From positions 1 to 16,143 of the forward strand of contig JAEDHX010000044.1 of the NCBI GenBank assembly GCA_016296785.1: a stretch of DNA of 16,143 nucleotides. The letters are read 5' to 3'. This stretch comes from Coprococcus sp. (lineage in GTDB: Bacteria; Bacillota; Clostridia; Lachnospirales; Lachnospiraceae). Position 1 is the stretch's first letter. Each line of letters starts with the position of its first letter. This document shows, piece after piece, positions 1-9,800 of the stretch. The translations under genes were made by a program, and so were the position numbers. Below the pieces are notes generated by a model. That model saw nothing but the letters and a program-made list of their open reading frames with translations. It did no database searches and had not been told where the DNA came from.

Positions 1-545
1 CAGATGTTTATCTTGAAGATGATGGGGTTGAGCCACCTATTGTTGTTACTACCAATAATGGTAGTGGTTCAGCAACAGTAACAGATTCCTTACGAGTTGC
101 AATTACTACACAGGATATAGATTCTGATGGCAATCCTGTTGGCGAGGAAACACTTCGAGTAGTATATGCAACAAAGGATGAAACCGGAAAAGGAAATGAT
201 AAGACTGGTCTTGATGGCTGGACTAGTATAGTAAATAGTGGAAGTGGCGGAACGTTAGCAGCTTCTTCCTATACTCACATTTATGGCACACCGCATACAG
301 CTGGTACTCCATACAATGACCAATACGGCAAGAATTGGGTTGCAACACGTAACGGTGAGAATTATTCAGTAGAAGACGGCACCATGCCTATAGCAACAAA
401 TGTTGGCTATGACGGTATTATTGTCCATGTGTACATATGGATTGAAGGAACAGATGCCGATTGCATAAATGGTAAATCTATAGAAGGCGATTCTACAACT
501 TACGACGTTACAGTAAAGCTTGCCGGTGTCGCAACATCTAATTAA
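1..545 (+). CDS. 3' end of a secreted SipW-dependent (TasA/camelysin-like) surface protein, 5'-truncated by the window edge
   Basis: An open frame enters from the left edge (first full codon at position 3) and ends at a TAA at 543-545, leaving about 180 residues. The fragment is acidic and rich in Thr, Gly, Ser and Asn, without hydrophobic segments, as expected of an extracellular domain. Near the C-terminus it reads IIVHVYIWIEGTDADCINGK. The 'IW-EG-D-DC' pattern is one I associate with C-terminal beta-sandwich domains of SipW-dependent surface proteins of Firmicutes. No sorting motif or membrane anchor follows. The signal peptide lies outside the window, so the family call rests on this motif and on the neighbouring genes with SipW-type signals. 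It ends only 3 bp before a palindromic repeat and is probably the last gene of its own transcript. Confidence is high that this is a real gene and moderate for the family. Confidence 0.72.
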   Translation, partial: DVYLEDDGVEPPIVVTTNNGSGSATVTDSLRVAITTQDIDSDGNPVGEETLRVVYATKDETGKGNDKTGLDGWTSIVNSGSGGTLAASSYTHIYGTPHTAGTPYNDQYGKNWVATRNGENYSVEDGTMPIATNVGYDGIIVHVYIWIEGTDADCINGKSIEGDSTTYDVTVKLAGVATSN

Positions 546-548
546 TTC

Positions 549-571
549 GCCACGGGGACAGGTCCCTTGGC
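549..571 (+). repeat. Terminal palindrome copy 1
   Basis: An imperfect palindrome with arms GCCACGGGGAC and GTCCCTTGGC around a 2-nt AG centre. It starts 3 bp after the first gene's stop codon and is followed by TAAAAATAA, the same tail seen after copy 4 at 13791. As RNA it would fold into a GC-rich hairpin right behind the stop codon, so it may also act as an mRNA 3'-end stabiliser or a weak terminator. Confidence 0.8.
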
Positions 572-589
572 TAAAAATAATTATTAATA

Positions 590-668
590 AGAACACCCGG
601 TATAATATATATCGTTTAAGGATGAAGATAAGTAATCCGTAGGCAATATATATTATACTGGGTGTTCT
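590..668 (+). terminator. Long hairpin, candidate terminator after the first gene
   Basis: Positions 590-612 and 646-668 are inverted copies of 23 bp with one mismatch that can form a G-U pair. The outer part of the stem is AGAACACCC with GGGTGTTCT, the inner part is AT-rich, and the loop is 33 nt. A T-rich stretch (GTTTGTTTG) follows the right arm. The structure could end transcription of the first gene, but the long AT stem and interrupted T tract are not a classic intrinsic terminator, and it is also the interior of a repeat element. Confidence 0.45.
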
Positions 669-683
669 GTTTGTTTGTGGCTA

Positions 684-708
684 GCCATTGGGGACAGCGT
701 CCCGTGGC
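684..708 (+). repeat. Terminal palindrome copy 2 (25 bp variant)
   Basis: Same design as copy 1 but diverged: left arm GCCATTGGGGAC, right arm GTCCCGTGGC, with a slightly longer centre. It is in the same orientation as copies 1 and 4 (GGGGACAG on the plus strand), and it is the left member of the inverted pair that encloses the very long hairpin to its right. Confidence 0.75.
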
Positions 709-724
709 AAAATATTGCCGGCCA

Positions 725-1056
725 ATCATCTTGTCGCATCGACCTGTTAACCTTGTTCATGTGGGCCTGTGACTTCACGACATCATATGTATAGCCCGGG
801 TACAACATTTAAAAGATTTGTGCAATATCATTATCATGTTGCTTGAATATAATTCGCTCTGCGTTATGTGTTTGAGTGTCAAGTGGCTAGTGCCAATTGA
901 CACGAGTTTATAACGCAGAGTGATAATAGACATTTCAAGCAACATGATAATAGATATTTCCAAATCTTTTAACAGGCGTACCCGGGCTATACATATGACG
1001 CCGTGAAGTCACAGTCCCGCATGAACAACGCTATCAAGGAAAAGCGACAAGATGAT
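725..1056. repeat. Giant imperfect inverted repeat (about 330-nt hairpin)
   Basis: Successive blocks on the left pair in nested order with blocks on the right. 725-737 pairs with 1044-1056 (13 bp exact). 753-779 pairs with 1002-1028 (27 bp, 2 mismatches). 783-803 pairs with 978-998 (21 bp exact). 809-820 pairs with 961-972 (12 bp exact). 824-847 pairs with 934-958 (one inserted base). 857-867 pairs with 910-920 (11 bp exact). 876-882 pairs with 897-903, closing over a small TGGC/GCCA stem. Together they form one long rod with small internal loops. The good pairing shows the two arms are either recent or maintained. No conserved protein is encoded; short open frames here are by-products. Confidence 0.85.
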
Positions 1057-1070
1057 GAGTGGTGCAACTT

Positions 1071-1093
1071 GCCACGGGACCTGCCCCCATGGC
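1071..1093 (-). repeat. Terminal palindrome copy 3 (inverted)
   Basis: GCCACGGGAC then CTGCCCCCATGGC; read on the minus strand it matches copies 1 and 4 with a few changes. It closes the element on the right, opposite in orientation to copies 1 and 2, as expected for a terminal inverted repeat. The putative promoter of the operon begins 13 bp further on. Confidence 0.8.
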
Positions 1094-1105
1094 GAGTGGA
1101 AATGC

Positions 1106-1134
1106 TTGCGGGGATAGGAGATTTTGTATATAAT
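1106..1134 (+). promoter_or_regulatory. Candidate sigma-A promoter of the subunit-giant operon
   Basis: TTGCGG at 1106-1111 is followed after exactly 17 nt by TATAAT at 1129-1134. This lies just outside the repeat element and about 48 bp before the TTG start of the first operon gene. The -10 is a perfect consensus and the -35 matches 4 of 6 positions. Transcription would begin near 1141 and leave a leader of about 40 nt. Such boxes are common by chance in AT-rich DNA, but position and spacing fit well. Confidence 0.45.
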
Positions 1135-1181
1135 AAGATTGGTGTTTTGCACGATTTTGGTCGAAAGGAGACGAAGGATTC

Positions 1182-2102
1182 TTGGAGAACGGCAATAGTC
1201 AGGAAATTATAAGAGAACTGAGGAAGCATCTAATAAGGACAAGTGTAATTTCGCTTGTTGTACTTATGGTTGTTGTTATCGCAAGTATTGCATGGTTTGT
1301 GTCTAATAGGAATGTATCGTCAGGTACATCGGCTATACGAAGTGATTATGAAAGTATAATAATTGCCAGTAAGGGTATTCGTCAGCAGGCTGAGATGGAT
1401 TACCTGATGTTAGATGGTGGAATGGAATACATATACGAAGGGGAGACATATTACTATTCCGGTGATGGAGAAATTGCACTCCATTTATCTGAAGAGAAGG
1501 TTGCTTCTCCGGGAGCATCAGGTGAGGTTACGATTTATGTTATTCCAACGCGTGACGGGGCTGCAAATATAAGACTTTATTTGGGGCTTACGGGATATAA
1601 GGATATAGGGCAAAATGGCGATATACTTGTTGAGAGGGTATTTGATCCCATATTAGACGCATTTTTGAGCGGACACATTCTGTTCTTTGAAAACTATCAG
1701 GACAGGCAGTATTCAAACTGGCTATTTAACGACAGCATAGGCGGAATAATTAATAATACAATTGATGTTTCGCTTCCGGAGGATACACAGAAGGGCGTTC
1801 CATACCCTGTTACATTTTATTGGATATGGCCACTTCGATATGAAAATATGGTAAATGACTTATATGCTAAAGGTAATTTGGAATATCAGGAAAGATTTAT
1901 GCATTTTGTTGAGTCGCAATCAAGTCTTTCGGCACAGATTAATGATACAAGCTATTACTATAGCAGAATTTTCCTGGCAAAGGATATGGAATTAAATGAT
2001 ATGGATTCCCGAACAAAAGCCTACAACATGGCTGACGAATATATTGGAACAAATGCAGACTATCTGTATTTTACGATAGAAACAGAAGCTGAAGCAGATT
2101 AA
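1182..2102 (+). CDS. Small surface subunit A with SipW-type signal (306 aa), function unknown
   Basis: The frame starts with TTG at 1182. Upstream in the same frame there is no ATG or GTG before the stop at 1134-1136, and AAAGGAG (1164-1170) lies 11 nt upstream, so TTG is the best start. The N-terminus is charged (RELRKHLIR, residues 11-19) and is followed by a hydrophobic stretch at about 21-40 ending SIAWFVSN. This A-[WFY]-F/x-x-[ST/N] junction just after the hydrophobic core resembles signals cleaved by the SipW peptidase. The rest is an acidic extracellular domain with blocks such as RDGAANIRLYLGLTGY and PVTFYWIWPL and no second membrane segment. I do not know a defined family name. It is the first gene of a tight operon (38 bp to the next gene), which suggests a structural role alongside subunits B and C. 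Uncleaved, it would instead be a type II membrane-anchored protein. Confidence 0.75.
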   Translation: MENGNSQEIIRELRKHLIRTSVISLVVLMVVVIASIAWFVSNRNVSSGTSAIRSDYESIIIASKGIRQQAEMDYLMLDGGMEYIYEGETYYYSGDGEIALHLSEEKVASPGASGEVTIYVIPTRDGAANIRLYLGLTGYKDIGQNGDILVERVFDPILDAFLSGHILFFENYQDRQYSNWLFNDSIGGIINNTIDVSLPEDTQKGVPYPVTFYWIWPLRYENMVNDLYAKGNLEYQERFMHFVESQSSLSAQINDTSYYYSRIFLAKDMELNDMDSRTKAYNMADEYIGTNADYLYFTIETEAEAD

Positions 2103-2140
2103 CCAGCTTATATGAAAGAAAGAGAGGAGGACCGGGCAAT

Positions 2141-2845
2141 ATGAAAAATAAGAGATCAAAATTATTAATAATATTAATAATTGCAGTGATTATTCTGGCT
2201 GCCGGAATTACATATGCCTGGTTCATTCATAATTCGGCTATGTCGACTCTTTATGAGATTATGCCACCTGATGAGATTACAATTATACCTGTTTCTGAAA
2301 AAGATGGGTCAGAGCTGCAATCCCTTGAGCTTGAGTTTAAAGAGGATAGTAATGACAGGAAGGATGTCGATGGCACTATTCACATATATAGACCAATTTG
2401 CGTTAAGAGTACAAATCCTGCTCACAGGCTTGAGATTGTGCATACAACAAATCTGAAGAATTTGAATTTTAGGATATTTCCTGCAATGAAAACAGAATCC
2501 GGCTATGTATATAGTAGCGGAGAACCATTGCCGGGTGGCTACAAGAATCAAGATCCTGATACTCTTCTTGCAAAAGAGCAGACACTTGATAATTATGAAT
2601 CTACTGCAGATGTTGCAGATGTGCACGCATATCCGTTATATTGGATTGCTGTTAGCTGTGCCACAAAAGACCACCTTGAAACCGGTTGGAAAGAAGTTAC
2701 ATCTTATATCGATACTGAATTTGACCCGGCTACAAAGACAGAGAAAGAATTCTATTATACATATTATTACCTTGAAATAAGTTGGAATGAAGAAACAAAG
2801 GAAACGGATTTGTTCTATATCATGGCACAAAACATAGCACAGTAA
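2141..2845 (+). CDS. Small surface subunit B with SipW-type signal (234 aa), function unknown
   Basis: ATG at 2141 is preceded by GGAGG at 2126-2130 (10-nt spacer). The N-terminus is MKNKRSK, then a hydrophobic core at about 8-23 ending in GITYAWFIHNS, the same AWF junction as in subunit A and typical of SipW-dependent signals. The mature part has motifs HIYRPICVKSTNPAHRLEI, YPLYWIAVS and FYYTYYYLEISWNEETKETD, and ends DLFYIMAQNIAQ. The alternating aromatic and polar pattern predicts beta-strands. There is no LPXTG and no C-terminal membrane helix. It lies 38 bp behind subunit A and 11 bp before subunit C, so the three are surely co-transcribed. No enzymatic motif is visible; a subunit or adaptor of a surface structure is an inference from context. 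Confidence 0.75.
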   Translation: MKNKRSKLLIILIIAVIILAAGITYAWFIHNSAMSTLYEIMPPDEITIIPVSEKDGSELQSLELEFKEDSNDRKDVDGTIHIYRPICVKSTNPAHRLEIVHTTNLKNLNFRIFPAMKTESGYVYSSGEPLPGGYKNQDPDTLLAKEQTLDNYESTADVADVHAYPLYWIAVSCATKDHLETGWKEVTSYIDTEFDPATKTEKEFYYTYYYLEISWNEETKETDLFYIMAQNIAQ

Positions 2846-2856
2846 AGGAAAAATGT

Positions 2857-3777
2857 ATGAAAAACAAGCGTAGAACGAAAAATAGAATACTTACGGTATG
2901 CCTTGTTATTGGTGCCATACTTGCCTTGGTTGGTGGAACTCTGGCAATCTACAACAGTCAGGTATTTCAAAGGAGCGTTGTTCGAAACAGAGACGATGAG
3001 ACTATTCGTTTCAGCTCTGACAAATTATATCGTGTAACTGCCGGGACAGACGCACAGAAATATTTCTATCCGATGGATGAGGGCGTAAGGACCATGACAT
3101 TTCAGGTTCGAAATTATGACCAGGCAAGAAATACTTTATTTAATGAGAAGAACATAGAATATACGATTTCCTTTACGGTGACAAATGGAACAAATGACTT
3201 TGTTTACACGATTTCCTATGACAATATGACAAAGGAAATTGCAAATGGAGAAACACTTACGCTAACTAACAGTTTGCGTGGTGGTAGGAAATCAGAGGAT
3301 TCGTACTCGTTCACATTTGCCGAGGAGGATTATAACAATATTGAGCTTATTGTTACGGTAACACCTACAGACCTTTCAACAACGCGTAACAGGATTCTAA
3401 ATGGAATACTTACGCCGATTGAATATGCAACAACACAGGGTGTTACGGTTAAATCAGAATTTACAGATAGCGGCAGAGATACCCCTGATAAATTTGATGC
3501 CTATAATCTATCTGTTTATATATCAGGTGGTGCCGGAAATGTGCTTATTACATGGGACAACAGGGTATTAGATATTGACCCGTATTTTGCATCAGGTAAG
3601 ACTATCGTGACGATAGGAGACTATACAACACTTACTGTTCCGATGAACTCGGATGATGAAACAGGAGCATATCTTATTCAGTTCTACAGCAATACACCTA
3701 CTAAGCCTGGCTTTATAAACTGGAGTGAATTGCCTATTCATGTAGAACTAGAGGAAAACAATCAGGAAACTAATTAA
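2857..3777 (+). CDS. Small surface subunit C with SipW-type signal (306 aa), paralogue of the protein at 14660
   Basis: ATG at 2857 with AAAGGA a few bases upstream. A basic N-terminus (MKNKRRTKNR) leads into a hydrophobic core at about 11-27 and GGTLAIYNSQ. The region after the signal (RSVVRN, then FSSDKLYRV near residues 52-60) aligns with RVVSTG and FSSNYLSLV of the protein encoded at 14660. The C-terminal ends also match: KFDAYN near 212 with KYDGYN, then an LITWDN/LSWPDN block, a QFYSNT/QFYKNP block, and a final WSEL/WNEL block. The two are therefore distant paralogues of one family. Each lies immediately before a giant secreted protein, which suggests a dedicated partner or anchor for the giant. 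I know no biochemical function for the family. The gene ends 32 bp before the giant's start. Confidence 0.78.
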   Translation: MKNKRRTKNRILTVCLVIGAILALVGGTLAIYNSQVFQRSVVRNRDDETIRFSSDKLYRVTAGTDAQKYFYPMDEGVRTMTFQVRNYDQARNTLFNEKNIEYTISFTVTNGTNDFVYTISYDNMTKEIANGETLTLTNSLRGGRKSEDSYSFTFAEEDYNNIELIVTVTPTDLSTTRNRILNGILTPIEYATTQGVTVKSEFTDSGRDTPDKFDAYNLSVYISGGAGNVLITWDNRVLDIDPYFASGKTIVTIGDYTTLTVPMNSDDETGAYLIQFYSNTPTKPGFINWSELPIHVELEENNQETN

Positions 3778-3809
3778 TTAACCATAGACTATGTTACAAG
3801 GAGTTTTAT

Positions 3810-6800
3810 ATGGCTCATAAGAAGAGACAGACAGTCATAATACTTGCTCTTTTCCTAGTGCTTAATATTATTTCATACAGAGCATTAGCAAAGGAGAATA
3901 ATACAGGTAATCAGACTGAGGAAATTGTAACAACTGAAGATAACAAGGCCGAGATTGAGACAGAGGCAGAAGCTGTTCTTGCAGAAGCAGGCAATATATC
4001 ACATGTTGGTGATACATTTGCAGATAGCTTTATTGATGTGCTAAATAGTGAGGGCGTTGATGCAACAATTGAGAAAAATGATAACGGCACAATCATCCTC
4101 ACAATTGGAGAAGGTCAGGGAGAAATTCTTGCACTTTTATCTCAGCAAAGCCAGTCGGCAACAAGTAATTATCAGAATTGGAACATTAAATTTACAATTA
4201 CCGGTGTTCTTAATCTGCCTGACTCATTTGCAGGCCTAGGAGATGATAGTTATCCGTTTCAAGGCAAATTCAGTGATCAGAGTATCACTATCAAGACAGC
4301 AAATACGTTATTCAAAGCACTTAGTGCAAAAGCAGAGCTTAATGATGTAAAAATTGACTGGACGGGTGAACCTGATGTACCAATTCTTGCAACTAAACTG
4401 GTAGCCGATGATACGGACTGCAGCGTAAATATATCTCTAATAAAGTCGGAAAGCTTTAGCCCGTATATAGGTAAGCTTACAGGCGGAAGTGGAACAGTAT
4501 CCTTATCTAATCTTGACTATTCTGCTGTTGAGGAGCGTCCTATTGAGGAGGTACAGGGAAATGCAGGGCTTTTATGTTGTGAAATGGATGCAGGAACTAA
4601 GCTACAGGTGGCAAATATTAGTTTGCCGGGCTCAGTTTCACTTAGCATAAGTGGCTCAGAAAATGTCGGAAGTCTTGTTGGAAGTATGGCTGAAGGTGCT
4701 GAGCTTAAGATTTCACAGAGCCTTACGATAGATGCTTTATTGCTTGGCAAAAATGCAGGTGGCCTTATAGGTTCCTCAAATGCAGGAACTATCAGCTGTG
4801 CGCCGGGAACAGAGGTAAGAATAAGTGCGGATATTACTGCCGAAGAATCCGGTGGAGGTATTGTCGGCGTAGCTACTACAGATACAGGTATTTTAGGTTC
4901 ATCTGCTAACGTTATTGTTATGAATGCAGATGTAAATGGAAATAAAAACGCAGGTGTATTGTATGGTACTTGTACAGTAAATGGTGAATTTAATCCATTT
5001 GAAGGGGTGAGCTTTGCTTCAGATGCTATTAGGAAGGTTTCGGGAACCGGCAATTGTGGCGGTTTGTTTGGTATGCTGACTTTAGATGCTGCCGGCAAGT
5101 GTATAATTGGTTCTGCATCGGGAAGTATAACAAATATAAGCAGTTCTCTTACAGATGCAGGAAATGCTACGGCCTATGGCGGAATTGCCGGACAACTCGC
5201 ATGTAGCAGTAAGGCAAATGCACTTATTGTTGATAATTGCAATATCATACTTAGCATAGATGTTGGAACAGAAACGACAAAATATCCGAAATATATAGGC
5301 GGAGTTACAACTAACTTAACAAAGGGTACAGTTGATGCAAAACAAAGTACAATAGATGTTAGAAATCCAAAGACAGTTTCAGAAAAAGATTATGGTTTTG
5401 GCGGAATTGCAAGTAGAGCAGGAGATGATACATTAATAATAGCGGACACTATTACTGTTAAGACTAATAGCTTTGACCTTAATAAGGGTGGCGGTGGCAT
5501 AGCAGGCTCTGTGGGAAAGGGTAGTGTTGTATACCTTAAAAACAGAATTGACTTAACCGAATGTTTATTATTAACAAACGCATATACAGGACAAATAGTT
5601 GGTAAGCAGGATTGCTCCTTGGTATATGCGCCAGGTGCTGATATATACAGGCTTTATACCAGCGTTGGGAGTACTTCATATAGCGGTATGGAGCTCGATG
5701 ATATATCAAATTACGGCGAGATGTATCGTGTACCGGGATTGATAAACGTAAGTAATACTTATGAATTGACATTTGCAAAGACTCTTAGTAAATCAGGTGA
5801 GGTATATGCATTATCTGATTCTATGGATTATGCATGTCTTGCACTTGCATGGCAGTCAAGAGGCTATTTTGCCACTGTAGATGGTATAAATAAAGATAAT
5901 TGGAGCAGCCTCAAATCATGCAATATTTCCCTTGGCAATAATATCGTTATGACAGGCTGTGGTGTAGGTGGTTTGACCCGTGATGTCAAATCTGCAGATG
6001 ATATTTTTGATGGGATATTTAACGGAAATGGTTATAAGCTGACACTTGATATTGGAGGCGCAAATCAGGCAAATACAGTAACAAAGGGAGACGGGCGTAT
6101 TTATTACCATAATTCAACCGGTCTGTTTGCTGCGCTCTCAAGTAAAGCGAAGGTGCTTGATATAACCTTAGCCGGAAGTATAAGACTGTCGAATAATCAA
6201 TACACAAATCCAAGTGGCGCAGACCAGACAACAGGTATGAAGTCGGGCGGTCTTGCTGCGTTATTATCTTGTGATACAGAAAGTACCGAAATAATTAGTA
6301 ATATAAAAACTGAGGTTTCATATGATATAAAGATAAATGGCGGCAAGGAATTATATGTTGGTAATGTATTTGGCCTTGTTACGGGAACTAAGCAAATAGG
6401 ACTAACCCTAGGCTCAGATATGAGCTTTACTTCAAATATTAAAGCAGAGCATGACAGTAACGGAAGCTTTAATCATATTGGCGGCGTAATAGGTGCAATA
6501 ACAAAGGACGTTAATATTGATATTATTTGTGAGGGCGCAACAATTAGTGGAAATATGTCACTATTGAATGCACAGGGCAAGTCATATAACAGCATATACG
6601 CAGGCGGACTTGTTGGAACTATATTTAATAGGTCTAATAATGAAGAAAGAAACATTGAGATTAATAGTCTGATATATAATGATTTCTCCATGGTGGGCAA
6701 TTCAACAGAACGAATGGGTGGTATTCTTGGAGGAGTATGGGCTGACACAAATGTTACTATAGATGGACTTACAACAAGTAATACAAGCCTTACATTAAAT

Positions 6801-9800
6801 AACACTGCTGAGCTTGGCGGACTTGTATTTTGTGCAAGCGGTAAATGGACAGTAAGCAGTATTAACCTTGAAGGTCTTACTATTAGTGCAAGCAAGTCAA
6901 ACGCTCTTGGAATACTCATTTGTAAGGGAGGTCCATATAGAGAATCACTTAATTCAGCGACCGGAACAAGAAATAATAATGGCCTTTATTTTGAATTAAC
7001 TGAGCATTGGAACTGGAATGAAGCTTCCCAAAAAGGATATAAGGTGCCGGCAATTACTGCATTTACAGGAAGCGTATTTGACGAATTCATAGCATATACA
7101 GCATATGGCGAAACCGGAAAAACTGAATTTGCTAATGAAATTACAAAGAATGGAAATGGTATTATATCGCTTAAGACTGATAATGGTACAGTAAACATGA
7201 CAGAGGGCGAGCGTAATACATATGAGAATAGAACTGCTATTGGGCAGAGTAAGAAGACTAATTTATTTAGCAGATACTATTACAATCTAAACGAAATTGA
7301 AGAAGCATGCGATGGCGGAGAAGTTGATACTGCAAACGAGCTTCTTATCTGGTCAGTATATCGCTACGCGGCTGGTAATATTAAACCATTTGTTACGAGT
7401 AATACCGGTATTAGAACAGATACGGTTGGCGGCGTTTCTAAAGTAGCTGCAGCAAGCTTTGAGATGGATGGACTTAGCTATTATCCGATAAGCATAGCTA
7501 ATGAAAATATAACATTAAGGTATGCAAATATAACATTTTATAATGATGTAATTGAGACTAAGGAAGAGGGAAATAAGCTGACACGTGGAACTGATACAAG
7601 CCATTCTCAGCATTATACAATGCATTGCGGTTTGTTCCTTGATTACACAGCTGCTAAAGCCGGTAATAAGTATACAATGACAGTGAATGGTGTTTCATTT
7701 GCCGGAACAGTGGGAACGGTGAATAATGGCTCCGGCGCACTTATTTGCGGAACTATGAAGGGAAGTGTATCAGGAGGTAACGCATCGTCATGTACTGTTA
7801 TCCTTGCATCCTCCGACGATGAAGATAATGCTGTATTGTTAGATGGAATTAAGGTATTGCCTGAAGGCTCATATACGCCTGTACTTATCAACAAGACAGG
7901 CTCTTATGCAGGAATTAAAGCAAACTATATTGCGACAACAAATAATCAGACAATGCTTGCCGGTTCGAGTCTGATTGGTGATGTTGGCGGACAGGCGGCA
8001 ACAGGAGTTTCAATAGAATTTGCAGGAATAATTATGCTTCCTGAAACAGCGAACGAAGTTTTTTCTGTTGCTACGCTTGCTAATAGCATCAGATATGATA
8101 ATGGTCTTGCCACATATCATTTCTATAAGAATAAGGACTATGATGACAGCAACTATATACATAATACTACTTACGGCTTAGAGCTTGGCGAGAATGTTTC
8201 AGTCGAATATGCAGGAAAGCAGGGCTGTTATTATGATGCATTTGGTGCCGGATATTATGTAACAGCTAATAGTAATTTTGATGAGCATAACAGCTTTGAT
8301 GATTGTATTCCTTATGTTGCATTTTCTCCTGCTACATCAGATAGTACACATACACTTGCAAATGGCTGGCATGAAATAGCAGTTAACGTTTTGTCCTCTG
8401 ATTTGACAGACGGATGTGGTACATATGGACATCCATATCAGATAGATGCCAATCTTCTTAAAGAGGTTGCAAATTATATTAATACAGGTACAGCATCTGA
8501 TGGTTGGCAGGTGTGCATTACAAAGGATGATGTATATCATGCCGCATCATCTGATGAGCATGATATGATATTAACATATCAGGGAGGCGGTTTTGTTACA
8601 GAAGATAATACTGCATACTCCGGAGATGTCCAGCAGTATTTGGCAAATGCATATTATGTAATAAAAGAGTCAATAGAATTAACTGATTTTGGTGGAATTG
8701 GAACAGATGGAACAGGACAGGGTGTTCCATTTTCAGGTGTAATATCAGGTAAAAAGAACGAAACAATCACGGTAACGCTTAATGGAGGTTCTTCATCATT
8801 TATCAAATACAGCTATGGCTGCGTTGTGCGCAATATAACTATAGTGATAAATCAGCAGCCACTCATTAACCGTAAAAACCCGGAGAGGGTATCTGGATTA
8901 ACACAGGCTGAAACATCTCCAAAAACCTTCTTTGGAGGAGTAATCGGTTGTATTCTTGGTGGAGACAATATATTAGAAAATGTTTTTGTAACAGCCGGAA
9001 GTGAGCTGAGTATTAATCCTACAGGCGACAAGCCACATCTTGTACCGGTTGGTGGATATATTGGCGTAGTTACAGGCGGAGGTGTAATCTTCCGTGGTAG
9101 CAGCTCTGACAGTACCGGTATAACGGGAACTGATTTCGAGCTTTATCGTAATCCTATAATAGGTCGAGTGTTATCAGGCTATGCTTTCTACGAGGGAGAT
9201 GGCACAGCACCTGATAATGGTAATAAGAATTATAAGATAAATAAGATAACATATTCCGGTAAGGCAGATATAAGCTGGACCGGAAGTGGGCTTACAATTA
9301 ATAATGCACAAGGTTTGCTTATTGCTTCAGCTATAATAAGCAGTGGAGCAGGAAACATAAACTCAATAGCATACACTAAGGGAAGAGCAAGAAATGCATC
9401 ATATGATAATATAGGTGCACAAACTGAGTCTTCCGACTATGCAATATCAAAGAAGGATGGAAGTGCTGTATGGGAAGATGGCAACACACCATATTTGTTA
9501 TGCAAGTATGCAGGATATACCGGTAATAGCAGCATTTGCAGTAGTTCTACAGATGGTATATCAATTGAATTTGCAGAAAACGGAAGCTTTGATATGGCTG
9601 GCTATGATAACGGTTATCGTGCATTGTCCGCAAGATATGTCTCCAATGCTGCCTTTGTTGTGGGAAGTAATGGTACAAGTACAGTAGATGTAACCGGCGT
9701 AGTTATGCGAGTAAACGCCTTTGATGGTAATGATGCAAATGTTCAGAATATAAATATTGATGTTAAAGAATATAATGATGATGATTTTCATGCTGCTGCT

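Larger units (their letters stand above)
547..1095. mobile_element. Composite non-coding palindrome element (REP/MITE-like) upstream of the subunit-giant operon
   Basis: This block fills the gene-free gap between the first gene and the operon. Its outer ends are inverted copies of one palindrome (549-571 and 1071-1093), both flanked outward by a TCGCC/GGCGA-type edge. A third copy (684-708) lies inside. Between the first and second copies is a hairpin with 23-bp arms; between the second and third is a hairpin covering about 330 nt. I see no credible coding sequence in it. Conserved terminal palindromes around self-complementary DNA and the absence of a transposase resemble REP/BIME or MITE elements mobilised in trans, for instance by a REP-associated tyrosine transposase. 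That assignment is inference. It could be one element or two abutting elements sharing the middle copy. Confidence 0.6.

Noticed and set aside
549..1093. CRISPR array
   Set aside because: There are only three repeat copies, in mixed orientation, with self-complementary spacers of very different length and no cas genes.
1003..1212. 69-codon plus-strand open frame after the long hairpin, with minus-strand counterparts at 987-1229 and 366-963
   Set aside because: They run through palindrome copies, hairpin arms or real coding sequence, have no ribosome binding site of note and no recognisable protein pattern.
8037..8051. LPETA in the giant protein, resembling a sortase LPXTG signal
   Set aside because: It lies in the middle of the protein, lacks the TG ending, and is not followed by a hydrophobic stretch and basic tail.
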